Positions 7,645 through 15,089 of a stretch of 64,000 nt of DNA are shown one piece after another. The translations under genes were made by a program, and so were the position numbers. Below the pieces are notes generated by a model. That model ran no database searches. It saw only the letters and a program-made list of their open reading frames with translations, and was not told the origin of the DNA. Position 1 is the stretch's first letter. Each line of letters starts with the position of its first letter. The stretch spans positions 1 to 64,000 of the forward strand of contig NZ_JABURH010000186.1 of the NCBI RefSeq assembly GCF_014762765.1, in the 5' to 3' direction. The DNA comes from Alcanivorax sp. (GTDB lineage Bacteria; Pseudomonadota; Gammaproteobacteria; Pseudomonadales; Alcanivoracaceae).

Positions 7645-8868
7645 TTGCACAGACTGTTCAGCCTGTTTTTCCTTGCGGGTATCGCCGGAGCGGTGATACA
7701 GCTTATCGGTGGAGATATGGCGGCTCCGGGCCGTTTAATCAATGCCCTCTGGTCGGCAGCCGACCTGGCCGTGGAGGTGAGCCTGGGGCTGATCGGGGTG
7801 CTCGCACTTTGGAGCGGGCTGTTCAAGATGGCCGAAGCCAGCAACCTGGCCGCCCGGTTGTCGTCATGGGTTGAGCCGGTTCTCGCTCGCTTGATGCCAG
7901 GAGTCCGGCGCACTCCCGAAGCATCCGCACCGGTTTCCATGAATCTGGCTGCCAACATGCTGGGCCTGGACAATGCCGCCACACCGCTTGGGCTCAAGGC
8001 CATGGAACGCCTGCAGGAAGGCAATCCGCAGCCGACACGGGCCACGGATAGCCAGATCATGTTCCTGGTGCTCAACACATCGTCGGTCACCCTGGTACCG
8101 GTAACCGTGCTGTTGTTCCGAGCCCAGCAGGGCGCCAACGACCCGGCGGCGGTCTACCTGCCGCTACTGATGGCGACCACCATATCCACCCTGGTGGGCA
8201 TTCTGGTCACCGCCCGGGTGCAGCGTATCTCTCTGCGTGACCCGCTGTTGCTGGTAGTGGCCGGGCTGTGGCTGAGCATATTGGCGGCACTGGGCATCGT
8301 GGTGTGGCTGGCGCCCACGGAGCTGGCCAATACCCTCTCAAGTCTGCTCGGTAACGGCATTCTGTTGCTGGTATTGAGCGCCTTCTTCATTGCCGCCTGG
8401 CGCGGCGGTGTGGATAGCTACGACACATTTGTTGAAGGCGCCAAGGAGGGCTTTGCCCTGGCGGTACGCCTGATTCCCTACCTGGTGGCCATGCTGGCGG
8501 CTATCGCCATGCTAAGAGCCGGCGGGGTGCTGGACCTGTTTCTGGACGGCATCCGCTTCGGGGCCGCCACCATTGGTTGGGATACCCGTTTTGTGGACGC
8601 GCTACCGGTGGCGTTCCTCAAACCCCTCAGCGGCTCCGGGGCTCGGGCAGCCATGGTGGATGTGATGCAGACCCAGGGTGTGGATTCCCTGGCGGCGCGG
8701 ATGGCTGCGGTCATGCAGGGGTCCACCGAAACCACTTTCTATGTCCTGGCTGTGTATTTTGGCAGCGTGGGCATTCGCGATTTCCGATACGCCTTGTGGT
8801 GCGGCCTGGCGGCGGATGCAGCGGGGCTGATTGCCGCGATCTTGCTCAGTTATGCGTTCTGGGGCTGA
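7645..8868 (+). CDS. Nucleoside-recognition (Gate) domain membrane protein, SpmA-SpmB fusion
   Basis: A 407-residue polytopic membrane protein in which a SpmA-like half (MNLAANMLGLDNAATPLGLKAME) is fused to a SpmB-like half (FVEGAKEGFALAVRLIPYLVAMLAA, then DALPVAFLKPLSGSGARA). SpmA and SpmB are the spore-maturation proteins of Firmicutes. Fused forms occur in many non-sporulating Proteobacteria and their transported solute is unknown. An in-frame TAG at 7627-7629 limits the start. The first usable codon is the TTG at 7645, with GGGGGA just upstream. The end overlaps the convergent AlkB-like gene by 19 bases. Confidence 0.85.
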   Translation: MHRLFSLFFLAGIAGAVIQLIGGDMAAPGRLINALWSAADLAVEVSLGLIGVLALWSGLFKMAEASNLAARLSSWVEPVLARLMPGVRRTPEASAPVSMNLAANMLGLDNAATPLGLKAMERLQEGNPQPTRATDSQIMFLVLNTSSVTLVPVTVLLFRAQQGANDPAAVYLPLLMATTISTLVGILVTARVQRISLRDPLLLVVAGLWLSILAALGIVVWLAPTELANTLSSLLGNGILLLVLSAFFIAAWRGGVDSYDTFVEGAKEGFALAVRLIPYLVAMLAAIAMLRAGGVLDLFLDGIRFGAATIGWDTRFVDALPVAFLKPLSGSGARAAMVDVMQTQGVDSLAARMAAVMQGSTETTFYVLAVYFGSVGIRDFRYALWCGLAADAAGLIAAILLSYAFWG

Positions 8869-9497
8869 CCGGTCGTGAGGATCCGGCGAAAGGTGAGATT
8901 GAGCCGCTCAGCTTGAACCCGTTGCCGACGCGGTAAGGCATGCTGAAATTGCTGCTGCACTTGCGGGCTCATCAGCAACAGGCTGTTGTCGGGCAGGGCA
9001 AGCGAGAAGCACTGCCGCGTGCTGTCACGGGGCCGAAACACGAAATCCCTTTCGGCGCCAAGGCTGTAGGACGCAATCCAGGGTTCCGCCCCCAATTCCG
9101 GTTCGTCGTCACTGTGATAGCCCATGCAGTCCTTGCCGTTTCGATAACGATTGGCCAATACCGAGTTAAAATGATGTCCGCAGAGCTCACTGACGGTATC
9201 GCGCACGGGCAACAGGGCGTCAGGCCAACCCTCGGCCACATGCTGATGACCGGAGTAGCGGTAGGGAATGCCCGCATCACCATGCCAGGCGGTGAGACGT
9301 GGTACGGTATGATAACGGCCGAACACCTGTATTCGTGGCTGCTGCCAGTCCAGCTGGCTATTCAATGTCGCCTGCAGCGACCGGCTCAGCGCAGCGGGCA
9401 GGGCGTCATGCCATAGCCAGAGCCGGGCCTCGCCGGCCAGTGTTATCAATTGCGGTTCTTTTTCCCGGGCCCTGGCTCGGGAATCGTTGACAGTCAT
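8850..9497 (-). CDS. AlkB-like 2-oxoglutarate/Fe(II) dioxygenase
   Basis: This protein matches the AlkB family that repairs alkylated nucleic acids by oxidative demethylation. The iron ligands are visible as HSD (His128, Asp130 in GYHSDDEPELG) and His186 in QQFQHALPRR. The arginines that bind 2-oxoglutarate are in AERLNLTFRRI near the C-terminus. The preceding RYRNGKDCMGYHSDDE block is typical of ALKBH2/ALKBH3-like bacterial members. Its length, 215 residues, is standard. It is divergent from corA and overlaps the 3' end of the SpmAB-like gene. Confidence 0.92.
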   Translation of the reverse strand: MTVNDSRARAREKEPQLITLAGEARLWLWHDALPAALSRSLQATLNSQLDWQQPRIQVFGRYHTVPRLTAWHGDAGIPYRYSGHQHVAEGWPDALLPVRDTVSELCGHHFNSVLANRYRNGKDCMGYHSDDEPELGAEPWIASYSLGAERDFVFRPRDSTRQCFSLALPDNSLLLMSPQVQQQFQHALPRRQRVQAERLNLTFRRILTTGQPQNA

Positions 9498-9560
9498 AAG
9501 CGTCGTGCTTTATCAAATTGCTGCCGGCGACTTGCCGGCAATGTTGATTAGGAAAACATC

Positions 9561-10511
9561 ATGCTGCATATCTTCCGCATCGAAAACGGTGTTCTGCGTG
9601 AAAAGGACACGGAAAGCATTCTGCCCACCCTGGCCGAGGATGCCAGCTGGATTGACCTGGTGGATTCGGAAGAGAGTGAGCGGGAGCTTGTGCAGCAATT
9701 TCTGGAAGCGGAACTGCCGGCCTCCGATGACATGGAGGAAATCGAAGCCTCGGCCCGTTTCTTCAGCGATGAACAGGGCCTGCATGTCCATTCCCTGTTC
9801 TTGTTCCAGTCCGAGGGGCGAGCCCGAACTTCCACGGTAGCATTTGTCGTGCAGGAAGGGAGGCTACTGTCATTCCGCGACTCCCGTTTGCCGGATTTCC
9901 GGCTGCTGCGCTTGCGTGTACGTCGCGGCTGGGTAAAGGCCCAGCAGCCCATTGATATCCTGCTGAGCATTCTGGAGCAGAAAGTGGAAAACCTGGCCGA
10001 TGCCCTGGAGGATGTGCACCGTGACCTGGAGCAGGTGGGTTACAGCGTACTGGAAGAGGAAAACGGTGAGCTGGAAGAGGATATCGAGAAGCTGGCCCGA
10101 CTGGAGGATACCAACGGCAAGATTCGCCTGTGCCTGATGGATACCCAGCGCTCCATTTCCTTCATTCAACGTTACGTTCGTACCGACAAGGTGCGGCGCC
10201 GCACCTGTGCCGAGGTGCAGCATGATCTGGACACATTGATGTCGCACACCACCTTCCTGTTCGACAAGATCAACTTCCTGATGGATGCAGCGCAGGGGTT
10301 CATCAACATCCAGCAGAACCAGATCATCAAGATCTTTTCCATCGCTGCCGTGGTATTCCTGCCGCCCACCATGATTGCCAGCATCTATGGCATGAACTTC
10401 GAGATCATGCCGGAACTGGATATGGCTTATGGCTATCCCATGGCGATCTGTCTGATGCTGCTATCCGGCATGACGCCTTACTGGTTTTTCAAGCGTAAAG
10501 GGTGGTTGTGA
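9561..10511 (+). CDS. corA: CorA-family magnesium/divalent cation transporter
   Basis: Inner-membrane pentameric channel for Mg2+ and similar ions. The protein has a large N-terminal cytoplasmic domain and a long helical stalk (KVENLADALEDVHRDLEQ onward). Two C-terminal transmembrane helices follow. The signature GMN motif is present at the end of the first helix (ASIYGMNFEIMPE). The cytoplasmic C-terminus is short and basic (FFKRKGWL). At 316 residues it equals E. coli CorA. I see no recognisable Mg2+ leader in the short upstream gap. Confidence 0.94.
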   Translation: MLHIFRIENGVLREKDTESILPTLAEDASWIDLVDSEESERELVQQFLEAELPASDDMEEIEASARFFSDEQGLHVHSLFLFQSEGRARTSTVAFVVQEGRLLSFRDSRLPDFRLLRLRVRRGWVKAQQPIDILLSILEQKVENLADALEDVHRDLEQVGYSVLEEENGELEEDIEKLARLEDTNGKIRLCLMDTQRSISFIQRYVRTDKVRRRTCAEVQHDLDTLMSHTTFLFDKINFLMDAAQGFINIQQNQIIKIFSIAAVVFLPPTMIASIYGMNFEIMPELDMAYGYPMAICLMLLSGMTPYWFFKRKGWL

Positions 10512-10545
10512 AGGGCAGTTAACGGTGCATAGTTAACCGCGAAAA

Positions 10546-10673
10546 CCGCCTTCGGCGGAGCACCTGTAGGAGCATCGCTTGAGATGCGAATGGACGTAGC
10601 AGGAAGCGAGTAAGAATTCGCGAAAACCAAAACCGTAGCGCTGGTTTGCTTTTGCCTCTCGACACTCGCTTCC
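10546..10673. repeat. Structured intergenic region with a REP-like element downstream of corA
   Basis: Three inverted elements are packed between two convergent genes. They are CCGCC-TTC-GGCGG (10546-10558), a REP-like hairpin beginning CTGTAGGAGCATCGC (10564-10591), and GGAAGCGAGT (10602-10611) paired with ACTCGCTTCC (10664-10673). The middle element shares the TGTAGGAGCNNCGC core with elements at 38661-38751 and 50696-50727. Together they may stabilise or end the corA and MBL transcripts. Confidence 0.6.
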
Positions 10674-10682
10674 CTGGCGCAA

Positions 10683-11516
10683 TCAGGTTCTGTGCCAACC
10701 CTGATCGGCTTCCTCGGCTTTGCCGTCTTCGCCCAGCTTGATCAGGTGGGCCTGCAGGGAGAGCTGGGCCACACCGTGCAGGAATTCCGGCACGTCGTCG
10801 TAGACCGCCTTCACCAGTACGCCCAGGGTTTGCGGGTCGCCCGACAGGGCGTCCAGTACCTTGTCTTCACGTTTCTGTCGGTGCGCCAGGGTATGGCTGA
10901 GGGTCTCTTCCGGATCGCTGATCACATCGCCATGGCCAGGAGCCATCATCGTAATACCGCGCTGCTGCAGTTTGCGCAGGGACGCAAAGTAAGCCTGCAT
11001 GGAACCGGAGGGTGGGGCGATCACGACCGTTGAGCCCTGGATCAGGTGATCGCCGGTAAACAGCAGGCCATCATCACTGAGGTAGCACAAATGATTGCCC
11101 ACATGGCCAGGGGTCTCGATCACCTGTAGCGAAACGCCGCCGCAATCCACCCGGTCTCCCTCGCCCAACAGACGGTCTGACTGCCAGCTCTCATCTTGCA
11201 GGCCGTCATCGGGTACTGAGGGGCCTAGACAACGAGCCCCGGTGGCTGCCACCAACGCCAGAGCGCCGGGAGAATGGTCTCGATGGGTATGGGTAACCAG
11301 GACCTGGTCGATGGGTTTTCCCAGGGTGTGGGCAGCCTGCAGGAGTGCCTGCAGGTGTTCCTGATCCTCGGGGCCGGGATCAATGACAGTCAGGCTATCC
11401 TTGCCAAACAGATAACTGTTAGTGCCTGGCCCGGTCATCATGCCCGGGTTACGCGCCAGAACCCGCCAGGCATGGTCGCCAATGGGGGTGAGCTGGCCGG
11501 CAATCAGTGATGCCAT
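10683..11516 (-). CDS. MBL-fold metallo-hydrolase (LACTB2-like)
   Basis: Metallo-beta-lactamase fold protein of 277 residues. The metal-binding motif THTHRDH is at residues 75-81. Further ligands are in ETPGHVGNHLCYL, LFTGDHLIQGST and APGHGDVI. The C-terminal winged-helix-like part (LSHTLAHRQKREDKVLDAL...) matches the LACTB2/glyoxalase-II-like branch. The substrate is unknown; LACTB2 itself is an endoribonuclease. An AGGAG sits 6 bases before the ATG. It is the second gene on the minus strand after a small membrane protein, with a 72-base gap. Confidence 0.87.
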   Translation of the reverse strand: MASLIAGQLTPIGDHAWRVLARNPGMMTGPGTNSYLFGKDSLTVIDPGPEDQEHLQALLQAAHTLGKPIDQVLVTHTHRDHSPGALALVAATGARCLGPSVPDDGLQDESWQSDRLLGEGDRVDCGGVSLQVIETPGHVGNHLCYLSDDGLLFTGDHLIQGSTVVIAPPSGSMQAYFASLRKLQQRGITMMAPGHGDVISDPEETLSHTLAHRQKREDKVLDALSGDPQTLGVLVKAVYDDVPEFLHGVAQLSLQAHLIKLGEDGKAEEADQGWHRT

Positions 11517-11588
11517 AGTGACTCCTGGGAGTTTGGAGGCCGCATTGTGACGATTCGCCCGCCAGGATGCCAGTCCGGGGGCTGCCCA

Positions 11589-12071
11589 CTACTTTTTCGG
11601 GTAAGCCAGCTTGTCGATCACGCCCAGTTCCCAGCGATCCACCGGGGTGTTTTCGGGCGGGTGGCGGCTTACCACAGCAAAGGGGTAATCCTGACCGGCA
11701 GGAACGTACATCTGCAGATCAATAGGCTGCTGGTAAATCACCGTGCATTCGTTCTCTGTCTCCGGGCAGGACAGGGCACGGGCCTGGAGTGTTACCGCCG
11801 CCACATTCATTTCACTACGATTATCCAGGTTGCCGGTCAGGCGCACGCCGGATTCGGAGGCAAGACTTTCTTTCAATGTCACCACAATACCGTCCGGCGG
11901 GAGACGCACTTGGTCATCCCGGCCGCCATGCCAGACACCGACGCCAAGAACGATGAGGCCCGTCAACACCAGGCTTAGCACCAGATAGAAAGGTCGACGG
12001 CCCCATTGCCAGCTACCCCACAGCAGAACGGTAACCGCGATAATGACAGTCAATACCAGTAATAGGCGCAT
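11589..12071 (-). CDS. Small membrane protein of unknown function
   Basis: The 160-residue protein starts with two hydrophobic segments (LLLVLTVIIAVTVLLWGSW and FYLVLSLVLTGLIVLGVGVW). A soluble domain of about 100 residues follows, with an immunoglobulin-like strand pattern (GVRLTGNLDNRSEMNVAAVTLQA). It contains two cysteines (SCPETENEC) that may form a disulfide outside the cytoplasm. I do not recognise a named family; the layout is like DUF2393/FxLYD-type membrane-anchored proteins. The start has a good AGGAG. It faces away from yaaA and probably shares a transcript with the MBL hydrolase gene. Confidence 0.7.
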   Translation of the reverse strand: MRLLLVLTVIIAVTVLLWGSWQWGRRPFYLVLSLVLTGLIVLGVGVWHGGRDDQVRLPPDGIVVTLKESLASESGVRLTGNLDNRSEMNVAAVTLQARALSCPETENECTVIYQQPIDLQMYVPAGQDYPFAVVSRHPPENTPVDRWELGVIDKLAYPKK

Positions 12072-12145
12072 TTATTCTCCTGAATTGCAGACCTCACTCC
12101 TCCTGATTCATATAATCCCCGGAGCCATATGTAAAGGAGAAGGCC

Positions 12146-12922
12146 ATGCTGATTGTTGTGTCGCCGGCAAAAACCCTGGATTACGAGAGCGAATTGCCAA
12201 CGCTGAAAACCACCCAGCCCCGTTTGCTGGATGACAGCGAAGTGTTGATCGAACGGGCTCGCCAGCTTTCCCCGGCGGATGTCAGCAGCCTGATGAGCGT
12301 GAGTGACAAGATTGCCCATTTGAACGTGGAGCGCTTTGCCCAGTGGCAACGCCCTTTCAGCAAGAGCAATGCCCGGCCCGCCGCGTTTGCCTTCAAGGGT
12401 GATGTCTACACCGGCCTGGACATTGAGACATTCACCGAAAACCAGCTCAAGGACGCCCAGGGTCGTTTCCGCATGTTGTCAGGACTGTATGGTGTGTTGC
12501 GGCCACTGGATTTGATGCAGCCATACCGGCTGGAAATGGGCACCAAGCTGGATAACCCTCGGGGCAAGGATCTTTACACGTTCTGGGGCGACATTATCAC
12601 CGAACAACTAAGCAAGGATATGAAAGCGGCAAAAACCGACGTGCTGGTCAATCTGGCGTCCAATGAGTACTTCAAATCCGTGAAGAAGAATCGCATTGAT
12701 GGCCGCATCATTGAACCGGTATTCCAGGATGAGAAAAACGGCAAGTACAAGGTGATCAGCTTTTACGCCAAGAAGGCCCGGGGGCTGATGGCGGCCTGGA
12801 TCATCAAGAAGGGCATCAAGGACCCGTTGAAACTTAAGAATTTCGATGTGGCGGGTTATCGCTTCTGCGCGGAGGAGTCCACAGCGGACAAACCGGTATT
12901 CAGACGGCAAGAGCAGCAATAG
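12146..12922 (+). CDS. yaaA: Peroxide stress protein YaaA
   Basis: The N-terminus MLIVVSPAKTLDYESELP is diagnostic for YaaA (DUF328/UPF0246), a DNA-binding protein that lowers free iron during hydrogen peroxide stress in E. coli. Other family blocks are YTGLDIETF, SGLYGVLRPLDLMQPYRLEMGT and NLASNEYFKSV. At 258 residues it is the usual length and complete. AAAGGAG lies 8 bases before the ATG. I cannot see an OxyR-type site in the short gap before it. Confidence 0.96.
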   Translation: MLIVVSPAKTLDYESELPTLKTTQPRLLDDSEVLIERARQLSPADVSSLMSVSDKIAHLNVERFAQWQRPFSKSNARPAAFAFKGDVYTGLDIETFTENQLKDAQGRFRMLSGLYGVLRPLDLMQPYRLEMGTKLDNPRGKDLYTFWGDIITEQLSKDMKAAKTDVLVNLASNEYFKSVKKNRIDGRIIEPVFQDEKNGKYKVISFYAKKARGLMAAWIIKKGIKDPLKLKNFDVAGYRFCAEESTADKPVFRRQEQQ

Positions 12923-12953
12923 TGCCGCTGCGGGTGTAATCAAAGGCCCTAAA

Positions 12954-13008
12954 CGCAGAGGGCACAGAGAATCCCGAGGACAAGGATGGGTTTCTTTGTG
13001 GCCTCTGC
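12954..13008. repeat. Imperfect inverted repeat between yaaA and a convergent gene
   Basis: CGCAGAGGGCACAGAGAA (12954-12971) is nearly complementary to TTTCTTTGTGGCCTCTGCG (12990-13008). Related CACAGAGA/GCAGA sequence occurs at 50654-50776. This resembles a dispersed intergenic repeat type rather than a classic terminator, since no T-run follows. Confidence 0.6.
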
Positions 13009-13067
13009 GGTGGAAATGCCGTTGCTTGCCTCCGTCATCGCGCCGCCAGCGACGCTCCCAAGGTAAT

Positions 13068-13364
13068 TTAGTCTCTGTCTTCGAATTCGCTACGGGCGGC
13101 AAGCAAGCCGGTTTTCAGACCATCCCAGGCCAGTTCCACGCCCGCCTTGATGTCATCCCAGGCATCTTCACCGTGGGATTCCAGTTTTTCCAGTTTCGCT
13201 TCCAGCTCATCGCGACGATCCTGAATCTCGGCAATTTTCTGCTTGGCTTCCTCGCGCCACTCTTCACGCTTGTCTCCCAGCCGGGCAGTGAGGCGATCCA
13301 GCTGATAATCCCAGTCTTCCAGCTTCTGGCGAATGTTGTCGGCAAAGTCCTTCTTGTCTGTCAT
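13068..13364 (-). CDS. Small coiled-coil protein of unknown function
   Basis: The 98-residue protein is almost entirely charged helix (IRQKLEDWDYQLDRLTARLG, then KQKIAEIQDRRDELEAKLEKLES), so it should form a coiled coil. There is no signal peptide or membrane segment, and I recognise no named family. The start is supported by AAGGAG 8 bases upstream. It begins 17 bases after the universal stress gene and is the last gene of the fnr-usp group. It is therefore likely co-transcribed under low-oxygen control. The C-terminus is acidic. Confidence 0.75.
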   Translation of the reverse strand: MTDKKDFADNIRQKLEDWDYQLDRLTARLGDKREEWREEAKQKIAEIQDRRDELEAKLEKLESHGEDAWDDIKAGVELAWDGLKTGLLAARSEFEDRD

Positions 13365-13381
13365 TGCGTGGTTCTCCTTAA

Positions 13382-14299
13382 TCAGGCTTGCCAGGGACTC
13401 TGGAAGCCCTCGGGTTTGATCACCAGCACATCGGTGCTGGCACGGGTAATCACGGACTCTGCGGTGGCGCCTAGCAACAGCCTCTCCGGCAGGTTGCGGT
13501 GCACAGTGCCCACCACCAGCACATCCATGTTCTGTTCTTCACAATATGTCGCCAGTGTTGGCGCCACCGGCCCGCTGAGGGTTGTCATTTGATCCTGATC
13601 GAGGCCCTGGGCGGCACCGAACTTCAGAAAGCGCTCACGGTAGAACTCACGTACCTTTTCCATGCCACCGCTGTAATCAGGGATCGCCTCACCCACCAGA
13701 AGAATCAGGCTGTCGTCCACCTCATCCATTACATGGCAGGCTTGCAAGGCACCGGCTACATTGCTGGCAAACTGGCGAGCGGCATCCAGCACCCTGATCG
13801 CAAGTGGATCATTCGGCTGCTCTTCGCTGCCCGGGTCAAGGGCGGCCAGTATTTTCGGTGATGACGCCCACTGGTGACCATGCACGCACAGTACCGGGCA
13901 AGGTGCCTTGCGGATCAGTTGCCAGTCCCGGGGCGTAAATAGATGCCGGCGCAGCACACCCTCTTCGCTGGTATGCACTACGACCATGGCAGGCCCCAGG
14001 ACAAGGATGCTGTCGCGCAGGGCCGCCATGCTGTCTTTTTGCCAGAGAATGGAAAGCTCGCAGTCATCTCTGTCCGTCAATTCGCCGATGCGCTTCTGCC
14101 AGGCTTTATGGATCTGTGCCCGGGCGGCGTTCTGGCGCTCCTGATCAACGCCAACGGCACGTACCATGGCCGAGGAATAGGCATTGACCAGGACATGCAG
14201 CGGCACCTGCCTGGCATCAGCGATTTGTTGAGCCTTGTGTAGCGCTGGCTGGGGTGCCTTCAGGTCACTGTCGAGAATGGCCAGAATGGGGGTGCTCAC
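13382..14299 (-). CDS. Tandem universal stress protein (UspA x2)
   Basis: Two UspA domains are visible: residues 1-150 (STPILAILDSDLKAPQPAL ... PCPVLCVHGH) and 155-305 (KILAALDPG ... VLVVGTVHRNLPERLLLGATAESVITRASTDVLVIKPEG). The second has the ATP-binding G-x2-G-x9-G(S/T) region in modified form (GTVHRNLPERLLLGATAE). The track start at 14332 lies inside fnr. I prefer the GTG at 14299 because GGAGG is 7 bases upstream and the codon overlaps the fnr stop as GTGA. This indicates translational coupling. UspE-type proteins beside FNR/ANR regulators are common in Pseudomonas relatives and act in low-oxygen survival. Confidence 0.88.
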   Translation of the reverse strand: MSTPILAILDSDLKAPQPALHKAQQIADARQVPLHVLVNAYSSAMVRAVGVDQERQNAARAQIHKAWQKRIGELTDRDDCELSILWQKDSMAALRDSILVLGPAMVVVHTSEEGVLRRHLFTPRDWQLIRKAPCPVLCVHGHQWASSPKILAALDPGSEEQPNDPLAIRVLDAARQFASNVAGALQACHVMDEVDDSLILLVGEAIPDYSGGMEKVREFYRERFLKFGAAQGLDQDQMTTLSGPVAPTLATYCEEQNMDVLVVGTVHRNLPERLLLGATAESVITRASTDVLVIKPEGFQSPWQA

Positions 14300-15042
14300 A
14301 GACTGGCCTCCAGGCTCTGCCGTTCGCCGCAAAGGCTGCCCCGATCCAGAATTTCCACTTCACGACCTTCTACGCGCAGCCATTCATTCTGTTGAAACCG
14401 GGTAAAGATACGGCTGACGGTTTCCACCGCCAGGCCTAGATAGTTGGCGATGTCATAGCGGGACATGGGCAGGCGGAACGCCCGCTCACTGAGCCCGCGT
14501 CGCTGATGGCGAGCTGACATGGAAAGTAGCAATGAAGCCACCCGGTCATCGGCATTTTTCTTGCTTAGCAGCATGTGAAGCTCACGGTCAGAGCGGATTT
14601 CATTACTCATCAAGCTGAAGAAATGATGCTGCAGCGAAGGAATACGCTGGGAGAGCGTTTCCAGCTTCGAGAAGGGGATCTCGCAGACGGTAGCGGTTTC
14701 CAGGGCCTTGGCATTGGACACATGGTGCGCGGTGCTGATGCCATCCATACCCAGTACTTCACCGGGCAGATAAAAGCCGGTGACCTGTTCGTCGCCTTCA
14801 TCGCTGAGAACGTAGGTCTTCAGCGCGCCAGAACGAACCGCATAGACGGCCTGAAAATCATCTGCTGCACGATACAGATGCTCACCGCGCTTCAGAGGGC
14901 GGCCCCGGTGAATGATGCGATCCAGCTCATCGAGCTGTGCCGGCGCCACTGCCAGGGGGAGGCAGACGGGACTCAGGCTGCAATCATTGCAGGAAACATG
15001 TTGGGACACGATGCGTCTCCGGTTAATAGCTGCGTAATGCAA
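14296..15042 (-). CDS. anr: FNR/ANR-type oxygen-sensing transcriptional regulator
   Basis: Crp/Fnr-family regulator with all four cysteines expected for an oxygen-labile 4Fe-4S cluster: Cys18, Cys21 and Cys27 in CNDCSLSPVC, and Cys120 in ETATVCEIP. The cNMP-like beta-barrel and dimer helix follow. The HTH recognition helix reads VETVSRIF, the E-x-x-SR pattern that reads TTGAT-N4-ATCAA. Such sites are present upstream of ccoN and hemN in this window. It is 248 residues, and the exact start among the first few codons is uncertain. It lies 47 bases after hemN on the same strand and is coupled to the stress gene. The fnr name would serve equally; anr follows Pseudomonas usage. Confidence 0.93.
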   Translation of the reverse strand: MHYAAINRRRIVSQHVSCNDCSLSPVCLPLAVAPAQLDELDRIIHRGRPLKRGEHLYRAADDFQAVYAVRSGALKTYVLSDEGDEQVTGFYLPGEVLGMDGISTAHHVSNAKALETATVCEIPFSKLETLSQRIPSLQHHFFSLMSNEIRSDRELHMLLSKKNADDRVASLLLSMSARHQRRGLSERAFRLPMSRYDIANYLGLAVETVSRIFTRFQQNEWLRVEGREVEILDRGSLCGERQSLEASL

Positions 15043-15089
15043 ATTTCACCTTACAGTATAGGGTAGGGCGAACAACAAGCGAACAAGGT

